DNA from: Meandrina meandrites
Lineage: Eukaryota > Cnidaria > Anthozoa > Scleractinia > Meandrinidae
Direction: 5' to 3'
Assembly (NCBI GenBank): GCA_963693305.1
Contig: OY855908.1
Coordinates: forward strand, 27,792,305 to 27,856,304
Length of the DNA: 64,000 nucleotides
The notes beneath the pieces are model-generated. The model worked only from the letters and a program-made list of their open reading frames with translations. It did no database searches and was not told the DNA's origin. Numbering within the stretch: the stretch's first letter is position 1; each line of letters begins with the position of its first letter. Positions 1 through 13,004 of this stretch are shown here, one piece after another. A program made the position numbers and the translations under genes.

Positions 1-1765
1 TACGTTATTGATATAAGTAAGCGGGAAAATGAGCAAAATGTCCAAAATAATTTCAGTGTAGGTTTTCAAATCATTTGGGCCAAGAACAGTTCAATTCTCA
101 AACGATTGTCGTTGGGTACGTGCCCATGTGCAATCATGACATGATTCCCTCTATAAAGTAAGTCGAAATTACTGTTTCCTATATCAGTCTTACATAACAA
201 TTGTAAATGCAGATTCCGGCAGTGGTAAATTTATTAATTTCTCGTTTCGAATAAGCTTGCGGATAAAAAAATTGAACGTCCCATTGGCAAGATTTCGAGA
301 TCCAAATTTTCAAAATCCGAGACTCCGAGGCCGTCATATTTCTGGGAAATCCGAGATTCCGAAACGACTTTTTAAGCGCCGAGATTCCGAGACTCGGTTT
401 AAATTTGCCGAGACTCAACAACATTCGCCACCCCTATATCAGACCCTGTAAAAGCCCCCCTCTGCCGAAAGACAGTACTGAATAGGGCTGAATGTTGCTT
501 TATTATGACTTGTTAACTTAAAAACATATTACGATCAACATTGGTGTGGCTCGTTTCCGAAACGCTTTTCTTTATTTCGCTTATAAGCCCTCCCGGATAT
601 AAGTCCCTCCGTTTAAAAGCCCACCCAAAATCCCTTACGAAGTTGTATAAGCCCAGGGCTTATAACCAAAATTTTACGGTACTGTTATAACAACAGCAAA
701 AGCATAGCAAAACAAACATCAACTTTATTAGCATTCCTTATCTCAAATGATTCATCATTGTCGTCTTTGGTCAAAAGAAGAACACTCACGCAATAAGGAG
801 AAAATCGACCAAACTTTTCAAGGTCACTATTCATTGTACAAAACAAAGTGAAATCGATGTTCAATTAAACTGGGTAAGCAAATATCAAATAACAAAACTG
901 ACTGATGCTGATGAACACGAAACGTTGAGTATCATCAATAGAATGTTAATGTGTAAGCACTGAATGCATTCACATTCATCATAAACAGTAACTCTTACCC
1001 TTTATGCCTCTTTGATCTGTAAAATAGTCTGGCGTTAGCCAGGGTAAAATCTTTAAAAAGTCACTATTGGACATTTTGAGGGTTAACAAACAGTAACAGT
1101 AACAAATGGTTATTATAATATATGCCACTGAGAAGTAAGTGGCATTTAAAAACGTCAACATCAACAGCTATATGACTGATGTCAAAATGACTGTGAGACT
1201 TGGTGTATCATCAATGTAAATGTCCGCTGAATGCATTCACATTAAAAATAAACGGTAACCTTTTACAGCAATGCCACCTGGATACCCTTTGCAGGCCTTC
1301 AACAAAAAGATGGTGACGTTCCAGCCAGTTAATCTGCTGACAGAATTATTTTAGGCAGGTGCAATGGTTTCGCTGTGCTTGGTTCCTTCTCAACATGGAA
1401 ACAAGAGAAGCTACAGAATGTATGTATATTGAGATTTTTTCTTAGAAAAAAAATTGAAAATGCAGGTTCCATTTTTTTTCAGAATGTGAAAAATAAATCT
1501 GTGTTCATTTTTTACTTTTTTTCTGAAAATTAGTTAATAAAAATAAAAAGCCAACTTTGATTTTAATTTTTTCCGCCTGAGAAATTGAAAAATGAAAATT
1601 GAACGCACTTTTTTAATTCAGGCCAAAAAAATAAAATTGCACATGCATTTCCATTCTTCAATTTTCAGAGAAAACGAATGACCTAATGTACACAGATTCT
1701 ACATTCCAAATCCAATTGTTCCAAAGTGAAACGGGCTGCAATGTTGCACACTTGCACACTACTTT
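1..1765. other. intergenic left edge, no gene seen
   Basis: No coding region can be supported here. The stretch 260-420 repeats short 'gagattccgagac'-like words. A segment around 960-1005 (tgaatgcattcacatt...aaacagtaac) recurs at 1220-1260 as a diverged direct repeat. AT-rich simple sequence fills 1430-1680. The 3' untranslated region of the HECT gene, which is read leftwards and stops at 1766, probably lies in the right part of this stretch. Confidence 0.5.
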
Positions 1766-4700
1766 TCAAGCAGTACCAAAACCCCGTGCATTGAGGAATC
1801 CAAAGGTCATATCAGCTTTGAAGCTTTCATAATTACCATGGATTACTGGAAGGCGGAGGATGTTGGAACATGTATTTGCTGTGGGAAACCTTGACAACCC
1901 CTCTGTTCCAGGTTCATGCAGGAAGTCGACGGTGACAGGCATTGCACGTTGTGGTAATACTTTGCAGCCAGTGGTGAAGAACAAGATGTCACTCAAGGTG
2001 ATGTCAGAATCTTCTGCATCTTCTATGTCCTGCAGATAATCGCTCCATCTGGACAAAACAAGACTCTCAGTCAACCCCTTTGAAGAACCAACAGGACTTG
2101 TGTTAGGCCTGAATACTTCCTCCATTCGCTCTGCTGTCAGCTTCTCAGGTAGATCACAAAACAATGGCCTGAAACTATCAGGATACGTCTTGACTGCTTC
2201 CAACACACCAAGGGCTGAGAGACCATTTCGGAAGCTTTCAAGGGCTGGTTTACATCGCCCAAGGACAAACCACTGTGAAGTTGCGGCAGCCATTTTCTTG
2301 GCATCGTCCAGTGTTTCTATCGGCATTGCCAAAGTTCCAGCCAGGTCAAGTACAGTTGACAAGTTGCCTTCCACTGTGCATCTCTTTGCTTTGTCTACCG
2401 TGTCCGAGTCATGCAGAAATTGAAGAGAAGACTTCAGCTCATAATCATAGACATCTTGCAATGGCACTGTCGAAGGTTGGTCACTGAGAAGAGCTTCGAA
2501 CATGACAGGGGATAGAAAATGTGGTGCAATTCCTCCATGCACGAGTGACATTGCAATGATGAGTCCTGCAACAAAGTAGTCATTATCTTCTAAACACTTA
2601 ACATTGTATGACAGGAATCTGCTGTTCTCTGGACCACACAGAAGTTGAGAACCATGGATGTGTTGCAGTATCAGGGTAAAGAACTCTCTCATGGGGCCAC
2701 CCCAGTCGATGGCGCCTTCACTTGCCCCACTATCATCAGTGAACTTAACAGATACCTTGTTAGCTGGCGAGAATGCTTTACGGGACACTGCTCTCTTTGC
2801 TCCTTCCCACATGAAATTACGGGCAATGTTGAATTTGGAAAGGGAACCATCATCTATCTGGGCTGCTAGTTCGTTCAGTACCTCAGGTGCTGGCTTCATC
2901 GGAGAAGGAGTAACAGTTGGGGGGTCATGATCACTGTGAATTTCACTGGTGGAAATGTCACCTTCACTGTCAGATACATAATTCTCCATACTAGTTCCAG
3001 GTGGCTCTACGAGAATGGCAGCGTAGTAGTTGTCTAACTGCATTGGAGTCATCGACCTAGTAAAATATAAGTAAAGTTGGAATATCATTACAACTGTTAT
3101 GAAGTCAAGTATCTGCTATTTCAACTGTAAACAAGCCCCCTCCCACCGCATAAGGCTGGTGGTTTCTTTGAGATCCTCTTGCTACTTAATAATCCACAGG
3201 AAATGTTTTATAATGATTGTGCCTAATACATTAATTAAAAAATATAATTGAAAGGGATGCCAGTGAGAGTAGCCAGTCAGTAGGATGAAAAAATGCAAAG
3301 CACTCGAATTGTTATATTGATAAGTTTATAGAACAGATTTCCAAGATACATTTCCTTGTCTCAGGAGTTGTACAACAATGCTAAATACTTTAAAGTAAAT
3401 GCAATGCTGAATGCTTGTCCTGAATATCGATAATTCTCGCACTTTTTCCTGTTAGGATAATGCCATACCAACTACCTCCTAAAGTCCCAGCTACTCCACA
3501 ACATGTGCATTAGTACGTTCAGTGCTACAAATAAGTTTTTCTTCACCCTTTAAGCCCCAATATCCGAATACAACATCTCCTCACTGATCTCCATACATTT
3601 CCTTAAAGTACGTGTTGAGAGAATTTGTTTAAGGATCAAAGCAATTTCACTCTTGTGATCATTCCATTTATTCTCATGACCTTTCCTCTTGATTAAGTAT
3701 TGATATTGTAAGGAGAAATTTCATGTTGGTCATTCTTGGGGCAAAGTTCCTTACTTGTTAACAGACATATCAGAAAATTGGTCAGACATTTTTATTTATT
3801 AGCTCATGATTAAAGTTGGGTATCTCAAGTGCTCAGGCATCATGTCCAAGCATATTGAAAATTTACCTAGTTGGAAATTTAAGTAATTTCAATCCAACAA
3901 TTTGTGATAACTCACTGTTATTTTATTTGCAGCACTTAAGTGGAACATTAGGTCACTTACATGTCAGTATCCATTTCTGTTCCCTCTTTGTTTAGCTCAC
4001 TGCAGTCTGGCAGTGTTGTGTTACCACTATTGCAAGAACCTCCAAATCCCATGAATTCAATTTCCTTGTCTGTCTCGGACAGTGATGGTGTCTGTGGGGT
4101 AGTGGCCATAACTATGGTACACCTGTCCTCCAGTTTTCCACTTGGCAGCAGAGGTGTGCCTAAAGGGTCACAGAGTGTGAAATTCACTATTTCAGGGGTC
4201 AAAGATCGAGCCCAGTCATACACTGCTGCCACTTGACTGTCTGATGGAAACCGTCTAGAGCATACTCCCATTGTGGGATGTCGTACCCTTACAGTGGCAA
4301 AATATGTTTCAGGTTCTGCTAAAACTCTTGCTGCCCTTGCCTCCTGAACTCTCCTCTTTTGTTCAGCCTCGGCATTTGCCCTTTCAAGGGAAATTCTTTT
4401 TTGCCTGTCTGCTTTTAGTGACAGTTCATACTCCACGTCTTGCTCTCTTTTCAGTGATTCCCTTTGTTCGGTGGTACCAATCATTCCTTCACTGTCATCT
4501 CGTCTGTCCTCAGTACAAGTACCAGCTGTACATGGAGAAGTGGGGTCACGACTGGTTATCATAGCTGGTAAGCCATCATCACTTTCATCACTGCTACTTG
4601 TCATGTTCTTGGACAACAAGTAAAGCCTTACATCTTTCAGTTTAAAAGCCTCCATGTAATTCCCAATATTGAAAGGAACCTCTCTCCCATTTACTTCCAG

Positions 4701-7700
4701 CGTAACACCCATTTGCTCATTATGAAAATTTCCAATAGCAAATAGCATGTCTTCTGCTTTCCCATAATATGACTCTCCATTAGGGAAAAAGATTGATTTA
4801 CAAACTTTCATAACATCTATTCTGTTGCTTGATATCGGCATGGTTGCATACCTGCTACCACCTCCCTTAGCCAGTGGTACAAGAACATAGTCCTCAACCT
4901 CCTCTCGGAAATGTTTCCATCCAACTTGTACTCGTTTAGGCTTCTGTGTTTTCTTTTCAAGCTTCTTCTTTTGCTGTTGGTTGCCTGAAGAAGTCACAGG
5001 CTTCTGCTTCTTGGGCTTATCTTTCTTTGAAGACAAGAATGCCTCAAGAAGTCTTCGTCTTTTGGATTCCTTTTCTTTGTTCTGTTGTGTCTCTTGAGCG
5101 GTGCTACAAAAACCACGAAGGCTTAATCTGTCCCCTGCTGTTGAGAGCCCCATGTCTTTAAGGACATCATCATTTCCATTTAGGACTGCTGAAATATCCA
5201 TCTAAAAAAAGAATAATTAAATATTTAATTTAAATTAGTATATTAATGCTCTTTTCCAATGCAGATGCATGTACTCCTTTAAAGCTCAGGGGATAACTGT
5301 TTTTGTATAAAACATAACCAATACAGTTCCTTAATCTCTTTAGCCTTGAGGAATTCCCAGCCTGACTATTCAAGGAAACCAACAATTAATGATAATTAAT
5401 TTAATTGATATTAAAAATCAATGACCAATCAATGACTTAAAAATTTGTGACTTTTAACATGATTGATTTTCATTGATTGTCATTGATTGTCATGACTATA
5501 ATCAATTTTATCCATCGTTTTAAGAGTCTTTTTATTTGATTCAATATGGGTGTTATTACCTCAACTCAGTGACTCTTAAAACAATCAATACCTCATTTAT
5601 TCATCCTTGTGTTGTAATGTTATGTGTGTCATGCAGCAAAAACAACGTTATTAAGGAAAGGGCAAGGTTTAAATTTGTGTTTAGGACACTTGTTAAGAAA
5701 AGGGCAAGGTTTAAATTTGTTTATAGGACACTTATTAAGAAAAGGGCAAGGTTTAAATTTGTTTATAGGACACTTGAGAAATACAACTGCAAAAGTTCTG
5801 TTATGTGGAATGTGGATGCACAATATGATGTAAGTTAAACCAGCCAAATGAATATATACTTCAATCAACAGCAACAGGAAAGTAATATGGAAATAAGTGG
5901 CTGAGCTAGGTAGATTGCTATTATCTCTAAAAGTAAAAGCAAGTGAAAAACCAAATAGCACAGTCTTCGCATCAAAGTTGTAAACGGGATATTGAAAAAG
6001 GAAACTACAGATAGCAATAATAAATTAATAGATGGCAATGAATGTCAATCAATGTAATTAAGGAAATTTCATTTGTAACTTTATTGATTGGTCATCGAAT
6101 GCCAATCAATATCAATTAAATAACCATCATCGATTGATATCGATTTATGGATTGAATTCCAATCATCGATTTTCATCGATTGGGGAGAATTTGTTCAATA
6201 AGAGGGGTGAGCATGCTTAAATGACTAAGTGCCTAAATATGATATGAAATAAATATGTGACATGTGCTAAAGGGCAATGTCAGGGAATGCGTTGGGAATA
6301 TGGGGCCTTTGATCGCATTTGAAAGCATTCTTTGCCCATGGGGGTGGGGATTTCAATTGATAAGTGCTTAACTTTGAAGTGCAAGGCTGACAAGAAAAAG
6401 CAGGTGGCCATGCAAGAGATGGGGCGTTAACAAAACCAGGATCGGATCGGATCGGACCGGATTGTCAAAACCCGGACTGGATTGGACCAGATTGACAAAA
6501 CCTGGACGGGATGTGATCCGACTGACAAACCCCAGATCGGATCCAAAAAAATCCATAAATTCCCGCCAAAATAGTCACGTGATATCTCTAATCGAATATG
6601 GCACAGAAAGAAGTAAGGAGATGTTCGCTGTGTTTCTTTTTCGTCAGTATTATCTTGGTAAGAAGTTTTGTTATTCAGTCACCCTGCTTATGATTTTCTT
6701 TCATAGAGGGAAAGATCAAGAAGGAAGGGCGAGATACGAACAGGAAAATTGCATTAGCATTAAAAACGAACACAAATTTGCAAGGACCACTGTGGCGAAA
6801 TAGAAGTACCGGATCCTCTCTCTCACTGTAGAGGGTCTCATCAGCTATAACTGATGTACATGTATATTCAAACTGTCAGAATGTCTCGTATAATGATTAT
6901 TGTAATTATCTCTTCTAGTTCTAAATTAAAAATATTCACTTTTGGAATAATACCAACACGGTCTGATTGCGAGGTGCTGTTACCTTAGATCTACATCCCG
7001 CTTTTTTTATTGATTATTTGTAAAACTTGTTTACCTCGGTTTCAAGTTGGGTAGCCTTGGCGCCATAAACTAGCAGGTGGTGAAAAACAGTTGCCAATGG
7101 TCTGAGACTGAAGAACTTTGAATTTAAGCCGATTTCACATTTTCGGTTAGCGATATCACGTGACTATTTTGGCGGGAATTTATGGCGATCCGACTTTTTC
7201 GGATCCGATCCAGGTTTTGTCAATCGGATCGCATCCGGTCCGGGTTTTGTCAATCCCGTCCGGTCCGATCCGATCCGATCCGGTCCGATCCGGGTTTTGT
7301 TAACGCCCCAAGCGATGGTTTTCTTTTAGTAATAAAATATGTTGTTGTTTAGTTAATGGTAGAATAACCTGGAGGGGTGCTTGGTATAAAACAACCAAAG
7401 GCTAACCTTTTCCTCCTCAAACTTCTGAACAATACTGTCTTCAACTCCCCTTTCTCGTAGAAAGTTACAAACCTGAAAATGCAATGATCAACAACACAAT
7501 AAGATGAAAATTATTTTGGTGTTAAAGTACATAAAGCTTGTTAATGTTTGAAACAGATCTTATTCCTGTTGTAGGTTATATACCGTTTATAACGATTTCT
7601 TACTATTTAATTTTGAACTTAATATATGACTATATCTGTATTTATAATGAGTATTGCTACACTATCGGCCCATCGGCGTAAAGTAAAGCAGGTGAGTAAA

Positions 7701-7904
7701 GTAAGAATCAAACTTGTTCTGCCTGCTCTGGTTTTTGAGGTGTTGAATTTCCTAGCATGGTATTGAGTTTTTCCACGTATCTTTTGCACTGTAAACACAG
7801 AAAAAAGCGAAAACTTAAAACTGCCTGCCTTCCCCCTTCATTAAGTATTCAGCACTAGCTATAATACTTGCCTTCTCTAGATCGTTGTCAGCCGAGTCAG
7901 CCAT
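1766..7904 (-). CDS. SAM-UBX-like-HECT E3 ubiquitin ligase (G2E3-like HECT), five coding exons
   Basis: Exons are 7872-7904, 7714-7788, 7407-7472, 3961-5201 and 1766-3056. All junctions are phase-compatible and the product is about 901 residues. The start is the ATG at 7904. Residues about 30-90 read as a SAM domain (FLRERGVEDSIVQKFEEE, then DVLKDMGL). A Lys-rich stretch follows, then a conserved block around WKHFREEVEDYVLVPL. A UBX/ubiquitin-like domain lies at about 356-425 (TVRVRHPTMG...AVYDWARS). A HECT C-lobe ends the protein, with the thioester Cys at about residue 868 in FPTANTCSNILRLP. HECT ligases accept ubiquitin on this Cys and pass it to substrates. The HECT part resembles those of G2E3-type proteins. 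SAM and UBX suggest oligomerisation and p97-type recruitment, which is inference. The intron after exon 1 begins GC rather than GT. The substrate is unknown. Confidence 0.85.
3057..3960 (-). other. intron 4 of the HECT ligase gene
   Basis: On the minus strand the donor is CAT|gtaagt at 3961/3960 and the acceptor is tactag|GTCG ending at 3057. The split codon (AT plus G) keeps the frame. The intron is AT-rich, and I see no further gene or clear repeat in it. Confidence 0.8.
5380..6185. repeat. candidate MITE-like inverted-repeat unit
   Basis: The left part (taattgatattaaaaatcaatgaccaatcaatgac) and the inverted right part (atgaccaatcaat, tcaattaa) are rich in tgattgat/atcaatca words in opposite orientation. 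The ends are not sharp and no target duplication is clear. It surrounds the 42-bp tandem array. Confidence 0.4.
5645..5778. repeat. 42-bp tandem repeat, about three copies
   Basis: The word ggcaaggtttaaatttg recurs at 5661, 5703 and 5745, giving a period of 42 bp. Because 42 is a multiple of three, it makes an open frame with a 14-residue repeat. It lies in an intron with no start or splice context, so it is treated as non-coding. Confidence 0.85.
6421..7309. mobile_element. 889-bp non-autonomous DNA transposon with long compound TIRs
   Basis: The ends are ggggcgttaacaaaacc and its reverse complement. The inverted arms run about 160 bp inward to the shared ccgccaaaatagtcacgtgatatc. The arms are built from repeated ggatcgg and (g)tcaaaacc units. 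The flanks AAGAGAT (6414-6420) and AAGCGAT (7310-7316) look like a 7-bp target duplication with one mismatch. No transposase frame is present. It sits in intron 3 of the HECT gene. Confidence 0.8.
7789..7871 (-). other. predicted GC-AG intron 1 of the HECT ligase gene
   Basis: On the minus strand exon 1 ends GAGAAG followed by gcaagt, the consensus of GC-type donors. The acceptor is tttacag|TGCAAA. This choice joins exon 1 and exon 2 in phase and continues the same frame through exon 3. The nearby GT four bases further in puts exon 2 out of phase with exon 3. Confidence 0.6.
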
Positions 7905-7969
7905 CTTTGCTCAACCACACGAACAACCACACGTGTTCGAACTTTGAGCCCGCGGTATACAAATGAGCG

Positions 7970-8185
7970 CCAGAGAAAAAAGTCGCGCAGGAGAGAAAAA
8001 AGTCGCGCCAGAGAAAAAAAAGTCGCGCCAAAGAAAAAAGTCGCGCAGGAGAGAAAAAGGTCGCGCCAAATAAAAAAAGTCGCGCCAGAGAAAGAAAAAG
8101 TCGCGCGAAAGAAAAAAAGTCGCGCCAGAGAAAAAAAAATCGCGCCAGGGAAAAAAAGTCGCGCCAAAGGTAAGAAAGTGTTCGC
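7970..8185. repeat. minisatellite of 'gtcgcgccagagaaaaaa' units upstream of the HECT gene start
   Basis: About ten imperfect units of 17-20 bp share gtcgcgc(c/a) and an A-rich spacer. The array starts about 65 bp upstream of the HECT gene ATG, so it lies in its promoter or 5' untranslated region. It is CpG-rich compared with the AT-rich surroundings. Frames through it on both strands are repeat artefacts. Confidence 0.85.
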
Positions 8186-11100
8186 CAAAAGGAAAAAAGG
8201 ATACATCATCAATAGGATGACTATATGCACGCGTGAATGGCACTAACAGGGCTCCGTACAAAACATTACTTACAGTTTGCCTTTACTATTTTGTTGCATT
8301 TGAGGTGAATTTTCATTGCATCTCTAGTATGCGGTTGACTCCGGATTTTAGTATACACCCTTCGATACTTCACTTTATCGTTGTAAGAGGCTTCATCGAT
8401 ACTTTTTCTTACAGACGCTGGTTCACCAACCGCTAAAGGACCAACTGCAGCAGCAAGCCCACATGGCCTGTCTGTGCTGATCAGTGCCGGTGTACCTGCC
8501 TTTGCAATGGCTTTGGGCAACATCTTGCACCACTTCTAGTAAATGCAGAAGCATAAAAATACCCGCCGTGTGTGCCACTTTACTTAATGACATGTTGGCG
8601 TAATCTTGTAGAAGGTTTTCCTATTAGTGCATCATTCTAGAAAAAACCTTCGGACGTACAGGAGGTGTGGTAGTGAATGTCACCTTCCCGCCTTCGAGGT
8701 TTTTTTTCACAATTTTGAAAAGGGAATTAACTCTGTGATGCTGGTTAGCTAACTGCTAAACCTTTCACAAGTTTTTCGTTCATCCCTCGCAGAATTGTTT
8801 TTTCAACTGTGTCCATGATGGTTGAAATTACCATGGCAGCCACATAATTACAAGCAGTTTTGGCTAATATCGACTGTTTGACATAATAAATGTCTGAAAA
8901 TTGCAGCATTTGTATATTTTTATATTCGCTTGATTTTGCATTGATCTCCATTATTTTCGGACTAGAGAAATCGAAGATGGAGATTCAAGATCACAAATCT
9001 AATGATGTCATAACGAACAAAATTTGTGTCTTCTTGTAGAACTCACTTAGCAATTTCTATTCATTGAATTTTGCTGAAACTCAATAGAACTAGACCCTAA
9101 GGGGGTTAGGGACTTCTATCAACACCCCCTTACCCTACCCCCTTGTTTGGGGTATGAATTACCTTGTACGTCCGAGCGTTAAATCGGAAAACACTTGAAT
9201 ACAAACTAGCAAATCAGTTTTTCTTTCTCGTTCTTTTTATTTTAGTTATTAATTAAAACCGCCAACTGCCGTTCCATGTACCCCATATAAAGGTAGATAT
9301 CAGTGGCTGATAGTCAAGGTGTGCTTAACAGGGGAGGGAGGATGCAAAGACGACCCCTTTCTTCTGGAGAACAGGGAGCTAGAACGGACTGAATGGTGGG
9401 CAATTGTTTTCGCCTAACTATGTTTGTTTTGGAATCTCCCCCCTCCCCCCTCCCCCCTCCCCCCTCCCCACCCCCAAAGGAAGCCTCTCCTAGATCCGCC
9501 AGTTGATATAGAGCCAGCTGTGGTTTGTTGTTAGAAGCTGGTAACTTATAAACTAAAGCCACGTTTTTTATATAAAAGGCTATTTGATTGACACAACAGG
9601 CATCCGTGACGTGTTAGTGTTGGAAGCCTGTATAATTATATCATCATTATAATCAGTTTTTTTTTTCCTTTTGACTGAGCGGGTTATTAACTATATCAGC
9701 CGCACCTCGTGTGTTCTTAGAAGGTGAGGTGCTGAATAACAGCACTAAAATTAGCCAGCGCTCATGTGTTTAAATCATTATATCAGGGCCTAAACGTTAG
9801 AAAGGGTATCCGTTTAGTTGTTATAAGGTATCCGGTGTGTGTTGTAACAGAGTTCGTTACATGCGCTACGTATAATAGCCAGCTGTGTAATCGTGTGGTT
9901 TTTGCAGCTAGTAAAAGCTATCATAACATTTTCTGGAGTCTGCTAATCAGAACTGCCATCCATCGTGTGTTTCAGAAGATGGCATCTTACTGTAACAGTG
10001 TTTTTGAGGCTACACAATGAAAATGTCAGCAGTCATCCGCTCTCTATTTAGAGGCTGACATACTCTATTATCTTTCACAGCGTTTCTTGGAACTGAACCG
10101 CTAGTAGTCACAAATTAAATAAAATACTGAGTGGACTCAAGATTTGATGCAGTTGTCTCAATTTTCGCGTCCCAGGGGTGGGTAGTTGAGTCTTCATATG
10201 TAAACCTCGTTATTCCTCAATTTCAATAAAGTTCTAAACAATTGAAGAAAAGCACTATTATTAATTCTCTCGAAGCTGTAGTTACAATTCTTTGTGCTTT
10301 TTTTTTTCAACCATTTTTCGCGATTTGCTGGAGGGGCCAATGTTGACCTTATAACTATGTGGTATAACACTTCAACAGTTGTTGCTGTTGTTGTCGTTGT
10401 TTTCAGTTCTTCCAAAGCAAATCATTCGAGCATAAATGAAAAAAAAAATGTATAAGTAGGTCTATATTATTGGTGCTGCTCCACCAATGCAGAAGCCGAA
10501 AGTTCGAGATACCATACTTTCTCGATTAAACACCGGGTCCAGAACCAATCAGTCTCTAGAGTGAAGTTGTAAACACACTTGAAACTCGGTTACTCGCAGA
10601 TTATTGATGGTTCCAGTTATCGGGAATCAACTGCAAACCCCTCCAACACTGATTTATTCGAAGTATAATAAAACCAAGATATATGTCTGTCAAAAAATAA
10701 TGAATAAAAACCGTTGCTCAATAAATACCGGGCTAGAGTAAACTGCAAATTTAGAAAACGGTGGGTCCACCAGGTTAAGTTTGAAATATGAATTTTACTG
10801 AATACCCATTGGCTTTCAAGTCACTGACCACTTAGGGAGGGCTTCTTCCGCCAAAGTGGCCAGCCGAAACAAACGCTTATTTTTGGAATCTGTGCATTCC
10901 ACTGTGAACACCGAAGCTGTTAATGAACGTCAGCCTTTCCCTAAAGCGTATTTGCCACTAATTGTATCCCTTAGGGACTGTCACAAGTTTTAAAACTTTT
11001 AGATTTATTCTTTAAATCATTTTAGTCTGAGGAAGGCAACAGGAAGGTTGCCAAAAATTTAATTTTAACATTTTAAAGGTCAGTTACAACCGTATTTTTT

Positions 11101-13004
11101 AATTTTTATGATGTCCACTGACCACCCATGCAGTATAATATAATATAATGATATTGTTTAACATGTAATGACAGGTGTCGAAAATAATAATCATCGTCTG
11201 TTCTCATTGCGCCATTGGACGAAAAAGGCCTCAAAATAATACTAAAAAAGATATAAATCACGGTTGAAGACTACAAACAAAATCACTACTCGCGAGAAAA
11301 AGTTAATAAAAAAAACAACAAAGACATTTCAGATTGTCAAGAATCACGAAAATAACGTTACTCAACTACTCGGTTATCGGTAACGGATTCGTTTTATCAC
11401 TCATAACTAACAATTAATCTGAAACTTTACGCTTCGCTTTCATGAAAGTGTTGAATCCTAAAAGAAAGGGAAAAAAAACAAACTATGTATCTGAATAAAG
11501 AACACTAGTACTTAATAGCCCAATTTCGATATTTTAAAATTCAGCCTGAAACAATAGACACCACTACGAGGCACTGGGAATAAACCCCACAAACTCTATA
11601 GTTTATTCTCAGGAGACCCAAATACTTAACGAATTTCTCCTGCATAATCTCCCTGTTAGAAATTATTAATTTGACTATGTGACCCTTAACCTTTTGAGGG
11701 GGGTGAAAAATAATGAAATTTGTTGCGTTCGACGAAGGAGAACGCACCCTAATCGAGAAAAACTCTTGCTTTTATGGACTATACGACGTTGTCAATTTGG
11801 CCCCCCCAGAAAATTTTTCAGGGGCGAATGATGTCATCTCCATGCCATGTGCTTCTGTTTTGCTGTTTGGAGTGATTTCTCTCGACAAAATTGTCCTGTG
11901 TTATGGTCTGTTATCGCTGCTGTTCGGAGGGTTTTCATCCAAGGTAGAAGAGTTTTAATCAGCCACCGAACGTCGTAAAAGGAGTGGAAATCGAATAACT
12001 CGATTCGTTGTTTTATAGGCAAGGTAAACCAGCGTGTTTGCATGTAAAACGATTCACAAAACTAGCTAAAATTTCAAATCGTTAGCATTTCATGTAAAAC
12101 GAGTGAGTAGAATAAGGATCAAAATTGTTTTATCGCTTCTTTGAATTTGTATTCTATAGTGATTCGCAGAATGTTTAGGCATTTTGATGAGGAAATCATT
12201 ATTGAATATTATGAGTGTATTGACTATGAACGAAAAGTTGATGTGCTGTGCCTCGATCTATTTTCAAATTGAAGTGAAAGTATTTGTAGAAGTCTGTGGA
12301 GTTTTAGAAGTTGTGTAGTGCTCTGTGTAGTGCCAAAAGATATTAAACAACTAAAGTGAAATAAATAATTATTTGTCGTGTACATGATAATTCATTTCTA
12401 TTCCATATGAATTTTAGTGTAAAAATGAATGCAAACTGCCCATTCATTTATGACTTTGTACGTTTCTGCTTTGTGAATGTCACATGAAGTGCTAGGAGCG
12501 ACTTCTATTCACGTTGTTTTACAATATTCTGACATCAATGAGAATTTGCCGTGCCATTCATTATTTTGGTTCTTTTTGACCTTTGGTAAACAATCACTGC
12601 TATGATGACAGATCATGTTTCCGTCCGGTTGAATGGCTTCTTGTGTAACAGTGTAACACCCAATTTACGATAGCATAGCTTGCAAGCAAAGAAAAATTCT
12701 GCTTTAACATGTCAAGAACTGCTACAGTGTCACAATTTTTTCACAGTTTATTGAACCCCTTCGAAAAGAACACAACCCATTTCTTGATGCGACAAATTCC
12801 AGTTTATTTTGCAGAGAGATGTTCTTTTGGCTCTTCACGCAATCTTTCCTCCAAAATGTTGTGTGATGAGATTCCTCTCTCGCTCATCCTCATCGCTCCA
12901 TTTGAGGCATATTAAATTGCATAGTTTGCCAACAACCTTGCTTCTTTGCTACTACCTGACTCTCCATCTTAGGTCGAACGCACTCCCCTAATCGCTGATT
13001 ACTA
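8186..13004. other. intergenic, no gene recognised
   Basis: Nearly 5 kb contains only short uncorroborated frames. Visible structures are a short inverted pair around 9098-9162 (aagggggttaggg...ccctaccccctt), a C/T-rich run at 9437-9477 and scattered A/T homopolymers. No domain, tRNA or clean transposon end was found. Confidence 0.5.
9437..9477. repeat. (CCCCCCT)n microsatellite
   Basis: Four to five units of cccccct are directly visible. Confidence 0.9.

Larger units (their letters stand above)
5202..7406 (-). other. intron 3 of the HECT ligase gene, loaded with repeats
   Basis: The donor is GAAAAG|gttagc at 7407/7406 and the acceptor is tttttttag|ATG at 5202. The intron carries two inverted-repeat elements and a 42-bp tandem array, each listed separately. 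No additional exon is supported. Confidence 0.75.

Noticed and set aside
5536..5838. Open frame with a 14-residue repeat (KKRARFKFVYRTL)
   Set aside because: It is produced by a 42-bp tandem repeat inside an intron. It has no domain, splice or homology support.
7877..8261. Overlapping Phe-rich or Arg/Lys-rich frames on both strands
   Set aside because: They are translations of the gtcgcgcc-A-rich minisatellite upstream of the HECT gene.
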